Positions 1-11,938 are shown, counted from the first letter of the stretch. The stretch is 64,000 nt of DNA from Halisarca cf. caerulea (GCA_963170055.1 CAUJGJ010000397.1:7235001-7299000), one strand, 5' to 3'. Numbers and translations are program-made. The notes: a model not told the origin generated them from the letters alone.

Positions 1-16
1 CTCGAATCGCTTGTTG
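1..16. repeat. truncated end of the hairpin/MITE repeat family
   Basis: The first bases (ctcgaatcgcttgttg) match the outer end of the repeat seen complete at 5280-5631, 43975-44331, 7511-7573 and 61207-61269, which ends ctcgaat(c/t)acttg. The rest of this copy would lie before the window. Confidence 0.6.
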
Positions 17-211
17 TGCCTTTAGATATGGCGAAGAAAACTACTTCTAACTTCGTCTTCACATATGCTATTACTTCGATTTTGAGCTCAAAATGGAGAC
101 AATACAACACGCTACACGATGATATTTCTTTCGAAGAGATACAATAGACCTACGAAAAGAAATGGGACGAAAAGCGAACCTAAATTTTTTCGCAACCTGA
201 AGACTTACAAG

Positions 212-2744
212 TGCAAATGGACATGTTCCACATGCGTCGGGTGACAACTTGGCCAGTAACTTTATTGGTGGATTTAAGCAGTTATCATCTGCAGTGAGGA
301 AGTGTCGCTTTTGCATGGCAGTTGCCAGTGACATGTGTGAAAAGGTATGTGTTTGAAATGCCATGTTTGACCTAAAGTGTATGACATTGTACTGTGTACC
401 CAATTTCTTTTTTCATACACTGATCACAAACCCAAATCGATTTCTGTTTTCATACTCTATAACAAGCCCAATAATATTGTGTACATGTACTGTGTACCCA
501 GGTACACAGTACAATGTACCTAATATTTTTTTTATTGTAGTTGGTTTGACACTTGCTGTTGAGGTCAAGGTTCATTTTGGCTAACCAGTGGTGATTATCT
601 ATCTGTCTATCTATGTACATTAAGTTTTATGCAGAAGATTTCCAAGAGAGAACAAGGCAGACTCACAAACAGCAGTGTGACAGTCTTGGAGGTCCACTGC
701 ATAATCATATTGCCACCACTTATGGATTACACTATAACTCCATCCTTAATTTGTCTCGATTCTACCATGTCACAGATGGTCTTCCTCCAGATGTGATGCA
801 TGATATTTTAGAAGGTTGTCTCCAGTACGAAGTGAAAGAGCTGTTGTAATACCTTATTCGTGAATCAACTCTTGATTTGGAGATGTTGAATACACAACTT
901 GCCATGTTCCCCTTTGTCCACCCTGACAAGGACAATAAACTGAGTCCCATTTCTTCTGATACATTGAAAAGCAATAATCATCTTCTAAAACAGACAGGTA
1001 TGTTTCTTTTATGTATGTCTACATAGTTATGTACTTGAAATGTTGCCTGTTGAATGCTCACAGCATCAAAGATGTGGTGTCTGGCAAGATTACTGCCACT
1101 TATGATAGGGGACCTTATTGCAGAAGATGATGCAAATTAGGATCTGTTCCTTTTGCTGCTAAAGATCATTGACTATGTCTTTGCACCAAAAACAAATTTG
1201 GATGTGGTAGCTTACATACGTGTCTTGATCAATGATCATCATACGAAGTTCTGTCAACTGTACCCAGACTGCACAGTTACTCCGAAAATGCATTATATGA
1301 TACACATTCCGGCTTGGATGGAAAGGTGGGTATTTCTGCATGTGCAGCATCGCGCATGTTTGTGTGACTTGTTTTTGCTCTGTTCTGTGATAGGTGTGGT
1401 CCAATGACACGTTACTGGTGTATGCGCTATGAAGCCAAACATAGCTACTTCAAGGATCTGGCACAGAAAATGAAGTGCTTCAAGAATATCCCAAAATCTC
1501 TAGCTGAGAGGCATCAGCTTCTCTCTTGTTACAATCTCCTAGAGCCACAATCACTTGTGAAGGAAATGAAGTTTGGACGAAGTTAGAATGTGTCATATGC
1601 TTTGTTCTATTATTCCCTGTACTACTCAGGCCTGGTATACACATTACATTGCTGTATGGCACTCTCTACCATACACCCACCTCGCCTAGCTGGTACACCT
1701 TCTATGGCCCTCCATACTACACACTCACCTTGTGCTCTTGGTATGTACACACATTCTGTGACCCTCTCTACTACATATGCACCTTGTGCTCCTGGTATGT
1801 ACACACATTCTGTGACCCTCTCTACTACACATGCACCTTGTGCTCCTGGTATGTACACGCTCTTGTGGCCCTCTCTACTACACATGTACCTTGTGCTCTT
1901 GGTATGTATACACACATTCTGTGACCCTCTCTACTACACATGCACCTTGTGCTCCTGGTATGTACACACTCCTGTGGCCCTCTCTACTACACATGCACCT
2001 TGTGCTCTTGGTATGTACACACATTCTGTGACCCTCTCTACTACATATGCACCTTGTGCTCCTGGTATGTACACATTCCTGTAGCCCTCTATACACACGC
2101 ACCTTGTGCTCCTGGTATGTACACACATTCTGTGGCCCTCTCCACTACACACGCACCTTGTGCACCTGTTACACATTGTGTTTCATGGTCCCCCGTACTT
2201 TACACCCATCTACATACATGTACATGACAACATGCTCTATTCACATGCTTGATCGTTTATATTTTTATGTAGCTGTTAAGGAACAGGTTGAGAATCTAGT
2301 GTATTCTGACACCATCGTACATTCAGGTGTATTGTCTACCTGTACAACTGATCTTTACAGGTAAATTTCTGCAGTGATCATGTTTTTGCTTTCTAAACGT
2401 AGGATTACTGCAAGTTCTTGTTTTTTATTAAATGCAGAACCAATTGGGTACAATTGAAGGGCTCGCGGTATGCCAAAGGTTGTATTGTTCTTTTGAACTC
2501 GGCCCCCACATTTGGACAGCTGCAGGATATTATCATATTCAATGTGGATGAAGTTGTATTTGTTTGTGAGGTACTCAAGACAGTACATTTTGTTGAACAT
2601 TTCCATACATTTGAAGTTATTAGAGAGAAACCATGTCCCCTTGTATTTTGCAAACATATTGATTTTGCTGACCACCATGCCTTAGGTTTGTACTCCATCA
2701 ACGGTTTTATGTACATTGTACCCAAATATAACATTGAAGACTGA
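212..2744 (+). pseudogene. decayed multi-exon transposase-like gene (PPDVMHDILEG family)
   Basis: Exons can be traced by reading frame and splice sites: 212-344, 625-997, 1064-1325, 1394 to about 1586, about 2273-2360 and 2438-2744. The introns at 345-624, 998-1063, 1326-1393 and 2361-2437 have GT...AG borders and keep phase. The product has a GDNLASNFIGGFK region, a cysteine pair (KCRFC), the motif LPPDVMHDILEG, then PKMHYMIH and RYWCMRYEAKHSYFK, and a C-terminal region ending KYNIED. From memory this is a multicopy metazoan family of transposon origin, possibly related to tnp2-type transposases; its biochemical activity is not known to me. Two in-frame stops (TAA 847-849, TAG 1138-1140) interrupt otherwise well-kept exons, so I call it a pseudogene. 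The intron or region around 1590-2270 is filled by a minisatellite. No start exon is recognised; homologues usually begin with C2H2 fingers. Confidence 0.72.
1700..2166 (+). repeat. 54-bp minisatellite
   Basis: About eight head-to-tail copies of a 52-54 bp unit built around accttgtgctcctggtat, gtacacacattctgtgaccc and tctctactacacatgc. Copies differ by a few substitutions. The period is divisible by three, which explains long spurious open frames on both strands here. Confidence 0.9.
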
Positions 2745-2871
2745 TAATCCAGTTTATGCTTACAGTAACCTTGTCATTGTACTTTGAATTATGGATATTA
2801 TTATGTTAAATTATATGTAAATTACATATTATTATTAACCACGTGTGCCTTGCTCATACTATATACGTATA

Positions 2872-2872
<1 letters not shown>

Positions 2873-2926
<54 letters not shown>
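2873..2926. repeat. (AT)n microsatellite
   Basis: About 50 bp of uninterrupted AT dinucleotides. The same tract recurs in the inverted partner at about 3753-3800. Confidence 0.95.
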
Positions 2927-2929
<3 letters not shown>

Positions 2930-2965
2930 TTGTATATTTATGCATGAATGTATTGTAACTAACTC

Positions 2966-3748
2966 ACTTTGGCCAGAGTGTGCATAACACACCATTATTT
3001 CCCTATGGTGTGCAAATTGAAACTGCTATGACGACCACAGGAAGAATGTTGCCGTCATATAACCATAAGAATGCTGTCACCATGTTCACAATCAAAGCAA
3101 TGTAAGGTCTGTTATGATGAACCTGGGTAGAGTTAGGGTTATGGTTGGGGTTAGGGTTAGGAACCTGGGTAGAGTTAGTTAGGGTTATAGTTAGGGTTAG
3201 GTTGGGTTATCATGCAGTGTTTCTATCCAACAGTTTACTTCTGTGTATACTGTATAATAGGTGCTGCATAGTTTCAAATCTTCTTGTCTGTGCATGCGTG
3301 ATTGAAAATTGTGTATATATGACAATGTCATATTATCTTTCATATTTATATAATAATTATACATAAACATGCAGTGTGTTCATGTGTGCGGCAAATAGTA
3401 TTATAATAGTCTGGTACCCCAACTGATTTTATACATGATGTATATAATATATATACGATCTCATTTCATTTTTTTATATTATACGTATATAGTATGAGCA
3501 AGGCACACGTGGTTAATAATAATGTTTTTACATATAATATAACATAATAACATCATATCATCATAACAGACCTTACATTGCTTTGATTGTGAACATGGTG
3601 ACAGCATTCTTATGGTTATATGACGGCAACATTCTTGCTGTGGTCGTCATAGCAGTTTCAATTTGCACACCATAGGGAAATAATGGTGTGCTATGCACAT
3701 TCTGGCCAAAGTGAGTTAGTTACAATACATCCATGCATAAATATACAA

Positions 3749-3803
<55 letters not shown>

Positions 3804-4160
3804 CATACTTACATACATAATATATACCTGGCTTTGACTGCAGTGTGCATAGCACACCATTTCTGTTTGGTGTGCAAGATGTGCTGTGATGTTGGTGTGC
3901 TTTGCACGCTGCATTTTCACACACATGCACACGCATAATATTACATGCTAGTGCTATAATTATGCAAGAGTTTAAATATGTTAGTTGTTAAGCATAATAT
4001 CTAAGCTGTATACTGCACAACCTGCAATCATAAGTAGTGTGGTTAGCACACTGTACATACAGCACACCTTGTCATTGGTGTGTTAAGCACGCTGTTCTGC
4101 AACGGTGTGCTTACACACCATGGGGATGTAAGAATTTTAGTGTGCATTGCACACCACACT
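2966..4160. repeat. cluster of short GTGTGC...GCACAC palindromes
   Basis: At least six near-palindromes of the form GTGTGCNNNGCACACC occur, e.g. gtgtgcataacacacc (about 2970), gtgtgcatagcacacc (about 3843), ggtgtgcttacacacc (about 4105) and gtgtgcattgcacacc (about 4140). Background between them is AT-rich. They may be parts of one fold-back element. Confidence 0.55.
3130..3212 (+). repeat. interstitial telomere-like TTAGGG-variant tract
   Basis: Irregular gttagggttagg-type repeats (gggttagggttaggaacc, agggttatagttaggg) lie in the spacer of the inverted duplication. The degenerate form suggests an old interstitial tract or a simple repeat, not a chromosome end. Confidence 0.6.
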
Positions 4161-4168
4161 TTTTACAG

Positions 4169-4882
4169 TGTAAGGAATCAAACTGTGATGTTAGGGATGA
4201 CGAGGCAACAAGTCAGTGGAAATCCATCTTCTAGCCAAGTACAATTTGCAGATGAATTGCACCATACCAGCAAAGATCGCAGAGAATCTATCCTAAAGGT
4301 GGCTGGTTTCGATGCATCACAAGAAATGTCTCCAGAAGCAGCTCTGGCTCTTAAAGCAGACCTCCAGCTCCCATGGAACAAACTGCGTCATCTTCGCAGG
4401 TATTATATATATATTTACATACATTGCATGCCATTCTGCATGCATATGACATTGCATGCATTGACATTGTATTTGTGTGTATAAAAAGGGTTGCTGTATT
4501 ATGTATGTATGCATGCATGGAATATGACTATTTCAAATATGGCTTCATGTAAATAACCCAATAAATCCATAAACATCAATCTGAGTGTGCATCTGTGCAA
4601 AGGAGACACATGTTACTGTATATGAAATATTTGCTATATTAATTATATAATCTACACTGGTTCTAATTCTAGGTGGCTTTCACACTGGAGATTCACGGTG
4701 CCAAGTGAAAGTAAATTACGCCAAGTAGCCTCGACATGGACACCAAATGATATTGAAGCTGAATGTGCTCCATTTAGCTTCAAATCATCTGAAAGCCCAG
4801 GTGAAGAACTGAGACCTGCCCCAATTGCATTTGTTACGAATCTGTGGAAGGCCATGAAATCTTACTTGTCAGCCTATGACGA
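4169..4882 (+). CDS. two exons of an unrecognised lineage-expanded gene
   Basis: Exon one (about 4169-4399) and exon two (4673-4882) join in frame across a 273-nt GT-AG intron (4400-4672). The joined product has a helical stretch (EAALALKADLQLPWNKLRHL) leading into RRWLSHWRFTVPSESKLRQ, then APFSFKSSESPGEELRPAP. A GTAAGT donor follows at 4883, so at least one more exon is expected downstream, but I could not identify it. I have the impression of a multicopy cnidarian/sponge family of unknown function, possibly transposon-associated, and cannot name it. No stop or frameshift is visible. The first exon starts right after a ttttacag acceptor, so the upstream start is missing. Confidence 0.5.
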
Positions 4883-4917
4883 GTAAGTTGAAATAATAAA
4901 GTGTATATAATAGTCTC

Positions 4918-5035
4918 TCTCTCACACACACACACACGCATACATGTGCACACACACTGCATGCACACACACATGCGCACACACACACACATGCACATGC
5001 ACACACCTGCACATGTATACACGCATACTGCTGTA
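4918..5035 (+). repeat. CA-rich low-complexity tract
   Basis: Imperfect (CA)n with interspersed TG/CG (cacacacacatgcgcacac). It yields no plausible protein. Confidence 0.8.
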
Positions 5036-5125
5036 TGCAATGTCAAAATTACACACTACAAGTGAAATGAAATCAAAAATTAATAAATTACACTATCATG
5101 ACATTGTCACAGTGTTATTTTTGGG

Positions 5126-5215
5126 CCGCCAAAGACGGCCCCTATATTGTTTTTACTTTCACCGGAAGTGTCCGGAACGTCCGGAACGATGTCAATATAT
5201 ATATATATATATATG
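5126..5215 (+). mobile_element. diverged 5' end of the three-hairpin MITE
   Basis: The stretch gggccgccaaagacggcccc followed by tatattgttttt, a CCGGAAGTG block and an (AT)n tract parallels the first 80 bp of the full MITE that starts 60 bp downstream. The hairpin is preserved although its sequence differs, which points to compensatory or gene-conversion-like change. Confidence 0.5.
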
Positions 5216-5279
5216 TCAGCAACATGGCGGACTTTTAGGCGGTAGTCAAAGTCGTTGGTATTATTCAGTGAATTTTGTG

Positions 5280-5631
5280 TTTTTAGGGGCTGCCGCAGGC
5301 AGCCCCTATATTGTTTTCATTTGGACTTCCGGTGTGTAACGCTCGTCCAATATATATATATATATATATAATATGGATTTGAAGAAAAGTCTTATAATAG
5401 AGAATTTATATAATAGTAATAGAGAAGTATGAGTTTATACAGGAATGAGTTATAGGAATTGTTTTGAAAACAATTGCCAAATATGGCAATTGTTTTCAAA
5501 ACAATCGTCCAGTTACAATAAACAGTATGTTCAATGAATGTTCAGCTGTGCACTTACACTCCAATGCTTTGCAAGTGATTCGAGTGCGTGGGGCGGCAGC
5601 CCCCACGAGTTTTTAACTCGAATTACTTGTT
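5280..5631 (+). mobile_element. three-hairpin MITE, full copy 1
   Basis: A non-coding repeat of about 350 bp. It contains a left hairpin (AGGGGCTGCC-GCA-GGCAGCCCCT), a (TA)n tract, a central palindrome (ttgttttgaaaacaattgcc and its complement, about 5460-5507), and a right hairpin (cgtgggg/ccccacg inside gattcgag/ctcgaat). A full copy lies at 43975-44331. A minus-strand copy is split between 31171-31433 and 32904-33001. No open frame or long terminal inverted repeat is evident, so the mobilising transposase is unknown. Confidence 0.75.
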
Positions 5632-6477
5632 GCTTCTGTTTTCGTCAACGAAGAATCTTTAAACCTAAAGATTTGGATTGAGAGTTAATCATGAAGATTC
5701 AACTCGCTCCAAGAATTTCCGTGGGCCTTCAATTTTAACAGGTAGAGCAACTGGTTTAAAGTTGTCTTCGTTTTAGAAGTTGTGGGAGGACTTGAAAACT
5801 GACAAGAGCTGTTAAGCCACCTCATCTAACCAGGAAGAGAACTTTGACGAAGCATTTAGGACGGAAACGTTCTTGGATGGATGGTTTTACTGAGACATTG
5901 TACCTTACGCTACCGCGGAAGTCCATGGAATCGAAGAAAAGGCTAAAGAAAGCTTCAGAAACAGGTAAGATGAGTGTGGAAAGCCTTTTATCTTTAGTTA
6001 ACCATTATGGAGTGCTTGAACGCGCATGTCAAAGTGTTTCAACGAGGTGGGAACTATTTCACGGAATGGAGCGGAACGAAACGTAACGTAACTGGAGACT
6101 AAAACACGGAACGGAACGTGAAACACGTGTATATAATATAGAAGCAGCTACATAAAAGGTAACTTCCAATGACATTGACGATATACAATTTGCAATCTAT
6201 CATGCAATGACCGGGACATTATTTACATAAGCCTAAAGGTGTATGTATAAATACTTATAAATGATACTTTTATCAATTTTAATAATGGTTACTGATTTAT
6301 TGCATATAAAGTAAAGTATAAGTATAAGAATAACTACTGTTGAGTTTGTCACTAAACTAAGCTAAGTCTGAGAGGGGCAATTGTGACACATCCACTTTTT
6401 GTTTAATTGCCAAAACTGTTGACCGATGTTTCGGACACACTTGTCATGATACCACTCCTGGCATACATGACACTGGA
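5632..6477. other. no recognised gene; GGAAC-rich short repeats
   Basis: One open frame (5844-6086) has no features I recognise. Between about 6055 and 6122 there are irregular ggaacg/gaaacg repeats. Nothing else is supportable. Confidence 0.4.
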
Positions 6478-7501
6478 TCATTGCACTTCCATTTGTGTAC
6501 ACTTGCCTGCATAAGCAGTATACAGCCACTGTAAAGCGGTCTGTGGTGACTGGACTGATTGCTGCTCACGTTGTACATCACTGTCACTGTCATGGCCATC
6601 TGTCATCGTTGCAGTCTGTGGTGACTGGACTGATTGCTGCTCACGTTGTACATCACTGTCATGGCCATCTGTCATCGTTGCAGTCTGTGGTGACTTGTCT
6701 GATTGCTGCTCATCATGTATATCATTGCCACTCTCCTCCTTGCACAATGGTAGTTTGATGTCAGTTATGTCAACTATGATACGAGCAGTGGATGAATCTG
6801 GGGCTGCAATGATCTCCATGTCACCAGGCCGTGGGCGCTTCCTGCCGGACTTCTTGTCTTTACGACTACGAGTATTTCTGCAAAGCTGGGTTAAATTCAG
6901 CCTTCGTAAACACTCCCTTTTCTCTGTCTGTCCAATACTCATTCTGGCTGTGATAGCATTCTGATGTGAAAGGACAGGAACAGGTTTCCTTTGGAAATAG
7001 TATAACAACATGGGGACGCTCAGTACCCATGACAGTAAATGTGTGAAGCTTAGGGTCCATACTGACCCTGTTTTCTTCAATTGCACGTCTAGCCCGTTCA
7101 AACTGGCTCAGTTGGCTAGTGGATATGTCATTATTCTCATGCAAGCTTGTGTCTGCTGTAGTTTGAGGTGGGGAATTGACTCGAGCATCTTTGATGCGTA
7201 CCACTATTTCCTCTAGTGAATATATATTCTCCTCTGGAATGAGCGTCGGTTCCGTTTTCACCAAGTGTGCAAACTGGGAATGCAAGTAATAGTTGCCTAG
7301 CCCTTGTTTACCATGACTGATTTCCACCAAGTAGTATCCTTGCAAGTAGTGTAGGGCCAAGACCATGCAATTAACTGGACTCTCATGCCATTCCTGCAGA
7401 TGCTTCAGTACATAGTTGAGCCCTTCTGCCTGATTACTTGTTGCACCACTGTACGGGTCATAGACACCATGTGGTTCTATTGCCCACCGAGCAATGACAT
7501 C
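6478..7501 (-). pseudogene. MULE-like transposase C-terminal fragment with SWIM zinc finger
   Basis: On the minus strand the frame from 7501 reads SGATSNQAEGLNYVLKHLQ and then a region typical of Mutator-like transposase C-termini. It leads to a SWIM finger of the pattern CxCx5CxH (CSCPFTSECYH), a DNA- or protein-binding module of such transposases. Directly after the CxH the expected continuation (ITARMSIG-like) is in another frame, so an indel near 6955-6965 breaks the finger from the basic tail (RKDKKSGRKRPRPGD). The tail carries about three tandem copies of a 22-residue unit (QREQQSVQSPQTATMTDGHD). The catalytic N-terminal part is absent: two stops lie just upstream (about 7505-7510), where a 63-bp hairpin element begins. 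It is probably a dead fragment; a host gene domesticated from a MULE is possible but less likely. Confidence 0.6.
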
Positions 7502-7510
7502 TATTCATCA

Positions 7511-7573
7511 ACAAATGATTCGAGTTTGAAAAACTCGTGGGCCGCCTACGGCCCTGGAAACTCGAATCACTTG
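7511..7573. mobile_element. 63-bp hairpin element, copy 1
   Basis: Ends acaaatgattcgagttt and aaactcgaatcacttgg are inverted repeats; the centre (gtgggccgcctacggccc) forms a second stem. It is almost identical to 61207-61269 and resembles the right hairpin of the 350-bp MITE. The sequence after both copies, up to a (TG)n tract, is also weakly similar. Confidence 0.75.
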
Positions 7574-7641
7574 GAAATCTTTCTAATGGACTCAAAAGAT
7601 CACTGTAAGAAATGCATGGTTTTGAGTAGTGGTGTAGTAAA

Positions 7642-7676
7642 ATGTGTGTGTGTGTGTGTGTGTGTGTGTGAGTGTG
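7642..7676 (+). repeat. (TG)n microsatellite
   Basis: About 17 TG units. Confidence 0.9.
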
Positions 7677-7689
7677 TCAAGTTTTAGCA

Positions 7690-10600
7690 TTCAATAATCC
7701 AAACAATATATTGGAATCATGATCTAGTCAGTTTTTTTAATTATAAATGACAGTGACAATTTCAATAAAAGTTAATACGCATGCATGCCATTCTGCACTA
7801 CTATAATAATAGTAGTCCCAGGATGCACCACGAGGAGGTAGGCATGCTTTGCATCCCAGAGGATTGGATTCGTTTTAACTAGGGTCTGCAATAGTCCGTA
7901 AAACTCCTCCAATCCAAAATAAAAATGGTGCAATAAAATGCTATACATATAATGGTACAGGTGTACCGTTGTGTGATCAACCAGAATCACTTAAATGTGT
8001 AGCAATAGAATAAAGAACAGAATATACAATGTGATCTTGCAGCAGATCAATACAGTCAGCATGTTATAGTAATATTTTTTCCGTGCTAAGGTGCACAAGG
8101 CATCCAAAATTGGCCACAAGTAGTCAATAGTATGATCATTGTGATCTATGCAAGTCTCCATTGGGCAGTGCAATGTGCATAGCCCAATATGTGAGACTAT
8201 ATACTAATGTACTGTTTACCATTAAAGGCACTGGAAGTTGTGTACCAAAGGAAGGTACTTTGGGAAAAGGTACTGCATACCGATGAAGGTAGCAAATACC
8301 AGAAGAAATGTATACTGCGTACCAATATATGCAGGCACAGGATGTAAAGGGTGATATACTGTGCCATAATTCCCAACCTTTTATAGTTGTACTCAATTTG
8401 CAGAGTGGTGTAAACTTAAGGTTGAGGTGGCACTGACTACCTATATATGGGGTTCAATGTGTAATGATTAGCCATTTGCCTTTGTTCTATGGATGTATAG
8501 ACATGACTACACAGGGGCATTATAGTTGGTCTCAGGGAATGGGGATTTTAGGTGACAAAGTTCAGAAATCTCAAGAATTTGTCACTATTCTGCCTACATC
8601 ACTTTTGCTCATCTGTAAACGTGGTAATGCGTTATTACATAGCGCTCAGTAGAAATACGTATATTTCGTAAACCAAAAGTTAAAAAACAACTTTTTTCCT
8701 TGTGAAAATGCAAGAAATTCAAGTCACATACATAGAAGTAACCTTCGCAGATACGAGATTTGTAAAAAAGTCACAATATAGGGCCGGGAATGTTGTACTT
8801 GCGAACAAACATTAAGCTTATTCTAAAGAATTTTCAACACAGAAGTAACACGTGCAGAACATTTTGGGAAGATTTGGAAGGTACACAAAAGCAATAAACT
8901 AAGGGGCTTTCAAAACAAAAACGATCGAGGTTTAACTTACCGATTTGCTTTACGAATCCATCGTAAATTGATCAGAATTGAAGCTTTATAAACTATTTTC
9001 CTTAGCTGAGAAAATTCTATCCGTCCAATAGAAGTAATAATGGCATCCGATCGAATGTTGGAGGATTTTCAGAAGGACTCCATGCGGTGCGAGAACCAAA
9101 AGCAAGTATACGGATGACGTAAATGCTAATAGTTACTGACGTCACCATTAAATGGCTGCTTTGAAGCCTCGCTTGTAAAGATCATGTAATCTGGACGTGT
9201 AGATGATACTTATATCATTGAAAGAAGATATAGAACGTTTGAAAGTACTATTGTGTACATGTATAGCGTGAGCGGAGAAGATATAACCAGGTACGCCGAT
9301 TATATAACCATTTTAAAGCCTGATTTTCACATTTTTATAGCCAATAAACTACATTTTTCCTTATAATTATTTCATTTCGAGTTATAATGTTTCCGCTCAC
9401 TGATAACTTATTAAGCAAACTCCACTCTTTCATTTGATACCAATCTTGTGGCTCTTGGAGACCATCTACACGTCCGGACTTTGCCATTTACTGCAAAAAG
9501 TGTACCTTTTTCAAAGCTAATTTTCCTTTTTGAAACATATAGTATGTGCTCAAACTTTATACCAATATTTCGATAAATAACAATAAAACACACAGCGATT
9601 TTAAAAAGTAAGAAAATGTGTTTTCTTGAGCTAAAAATGCGCTAATATTTTAGCCACTTCGAAGCGGCAGCCATTTTGCGTGACACACTATAATAAGCTT
9701 GTGTAACATATACTCCCCAATGACATGTATTCTTCCCTTATATAGGCTATAGGATTGCTTATTAAATGCAAATGGCTCATTACAAGTGTTTGCTCAAACA
9801 TGAACTCTAAATTTCAACCACCTTATCTATATGGGCAATAACTACTCTAAATGCATTTGCAAGATGCCCCAAATAACTGGACTCTGAGCAGGGGCGTTGC
9901 AAAAGCTGTACAGACTTGGAGTCTGCATGGAAATGTAGTCTAATTGCATAAAAGTTCAGTTTTGGTTTCTATCTAATTCATTCAAGTTAGACTATCACGT
10001 TCAACAATATTACATTGTTGACCAAGAGGTGCTTCACAAAACATGAAAGCTAAAGAATACCATCAAGAGGTATTCATTCATGGATGGCTTCGTGCATAAC
10101 AGCAACATGCTGTTATTTTAATAGTAGCATAAGATTAGTGGTTTCCTAATATTTAATAGTTTGAATTTCTTTTTAGACAAAACGCATTTAAATGCTAATC
10201 TTATGCTTTTGATTTAGTTCAACAATAATTAATGCTGTTGTCAATAGTGCTTCACTGACGAGGAAGCAGTCATTACTATCACAGATTATTTTATAATTTT
10301 TGAATGGATGGTGTCGTGTGTAGCAGTGATACGTGCTCCTACATTCAAAGTAGCATATATCTTATGCATAACCTTTCACACCGGGTGATATATGATGACA
10401 ATTTTGTCATCGTGGGGAGAACCTATGTATGTGTCTAAGAATCTAAGAATTATTCTAGTTTGGCCTATGGTTAATTTGAATATTAGTATTTACTAATATT
10501 CAAATTATCTAACTAACTTATCCAAGTTTTTATTTGGACATGTTAGCTATCATGCATATATACTTCAACAGCAATTTTAACATTTCTAACTACAAAAAAA

Positions 10601-10800
10601 GATTTTATTGATTGCCTTCATAAATGAAATAATATAGGGAGCATGCACGTTCTAGCCCCTATATGATTTCAGTTATGAAGCGTCATATGAGGAACGAATC
10701 AAATTTTGATATCCTTTGGAAACATGAGGCGAAAGCAAAAGTTGTAATTAATTACAAAATATAATTACATGTGCATGAACACAGTCCTCAATACAATAAT
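7690..10800. other. 3.1 kb without a recognisable gene
   Basis: AT-rich sequence with only short, unconvincing frames. Repeated GGTAC/GTACC half-sites occur around 8215-8330 and weak inverted matches around 9185/9470. Near 10625-10672 an imperfect palindrome (atatagggag ... cccctatat, flanked by gaaat/atttc) lies just beyond the 3' end of the Helitron OTU region and could be its terminal hairpin. No other feature is supported. Confidence 0.5.
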
Positions 10801-10802
10801 TA

Positions 10803-11460
10803 TTACATTTCACACCCCCAGTGAGACCTAAATGATACAAAGGGTTTGAAAAAAAAGTGAGATGTGGACATTGTTGGCAATAATGCTGTGAAATGAGAAG
10901 AGTCAAAAAAGCCTCTGATGGCGGGGTAGTCTTCAACTGAAGGAAAGTACTTGATGTGATTGTTCATTCTCCTGTCTTTCTGTTGAAACAATCGTTCAAT
11001 CTCCACAGATGAACTGTTTACATCCATTTTGCCAAGTTCTCCTACACTTCTGTGTTGCATATAGCCATACATGTATATTGGCCTCTTTAACATAAGACAC
11101 AAGGCATGCAAGTGGAAATGATTTCCCCAGCATTGGTCTTGAGCTGCTTCTTGCAAAAGTTTGCTCCATTCCCTTTCTGTAATTGCTGTAATATTTTCTT
11201 CATTTCGATCCACATTACGTAATAATAGTTGTGTACTAGGCTTCATCACCTCAAACATATGCTCCTTATTTTGTAATAAGCTGTACACAGTGATTGCTCT
11301 CAGATGTGCTGTATATTCTTCTGTACCATGCAGTGCAATGGAGATGGTATTGTACATACAGTTCCCATCACCCGTGGTCCTCACTGGAACATATTGTGAT
11401 GTAAATGAGGGCAAAAGTTCCTCTTGTACAGACATGTCCACCACATGAGTTTCCACACAT
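10803..11460 (-). pseudogene. Helitron OTU-like cysteine protease domain
   Basis: The frame starting near 11456 carries the OTU catalytic motif TGDGNCMYNTIS (Asp, then the Cys nucleophile) about residues 28-34. A late histidine motif follows (SHFTALLP, about residue 188). The OTU fold is a deubiquitinase-type cysteine protease; OTU domains fused to the Rep/helicase are known from animal Helentrons, where their role is unresolved. The upstream part (acidic linker) is in another frame, so a single-base shift near 11456-11462 separates them. Catalytic residues themselves are preserved. The tail after TALLP is lysine/phenylalanine-rich and may be non-native. Confidence 0.75.
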
Positions 11461-11938
11461 TGAAAATGTCATTTTCCTGTTTGTTAACCTCATTTACTAA
11501 AGTTTTCATAGCAATCTTGTTATCTTCCATCGATTCTTTTAATTCTTCCAATGACTCTTTCTTTTTACTTTTGAGAATGTCCTCAATGTTCTGCATAAAT
11601 TCTCTCACCTCCTTAGTACATGTTGGGCAAATTTCTTGACTTGATAATTGTACTACTGGTACGTCTCTCTTCATTTCCTCCAAGACGTCCCTCAACAAAA
11701 AGTCATCCAAATCTGTTTCCATCATGCTTATATCTTGAAGAGAAGTGGGTGGTTCATCCTCCTGAGACTGTGATAAATCCACCGGCAGCACCTCTGAATA
11801 ATTGTCTTGACTTGGCTGACTACAAGCAACGGCATGCTGTGTACTTCTCAAACGCTCCATCTCCTTGTCCACCCTTTTGTTGGCATAAAGCTTCTTGGGT
11901 TCAAATTTCACCAGTGCTATGCCATTTAATGTCCTCAC
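11461..11938 (-). pseudogene. Helitron linker between helicase and OTU
   Basis: A 150-residue charged, probably coiled-coil stretch (KSKKKESLEELKESMEDNKI) follows the end of the helicase. At its start the frame should continue from the helicase motif VALSR into VRTLNGIAL, but one extra base near 11937-11942 shifts it. At its end the OTU domain is again in another frame. It has a CPTC pair; no catalytic motif is seen. Confidence 0.6.

Larger units (their letters stand above)
2805..3800. repeat. inverted, circularly permuted duplication with (AT)n
   Basis: The plus-strand order on the left is A (2836-2872, ccacgtgtgccttgctcata), (AT)n, B (2927-3120). On the right the same blocks lie inverted, but A' (3480-3523) comes before B' (3558-3753), which is followed by (AT)n. 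Read on the minus strand the right copy is therefore (AT)n-B-A, while the left is A-(AT)n-B. Both fit one tandem or circular unit cut at different points. The arms are near-identical. Confidence 0.8.

Noticed and set aside
3130..3212. True telomere or chromosome end
   Set aside because: Tract is short, irregular and embedded between matching flanks.
5844..6086. 80-codon frame as a gene
   Set aside because: No splice support, domain or family resemblance; the end runs into GGAAC repeats.
9180..9480. Inverted repeat (gacgtgtagatg / catctacacgtcc)
   Set aside because: Only about 12 bases match and the rest of the arms diverge; too weak for an element call.
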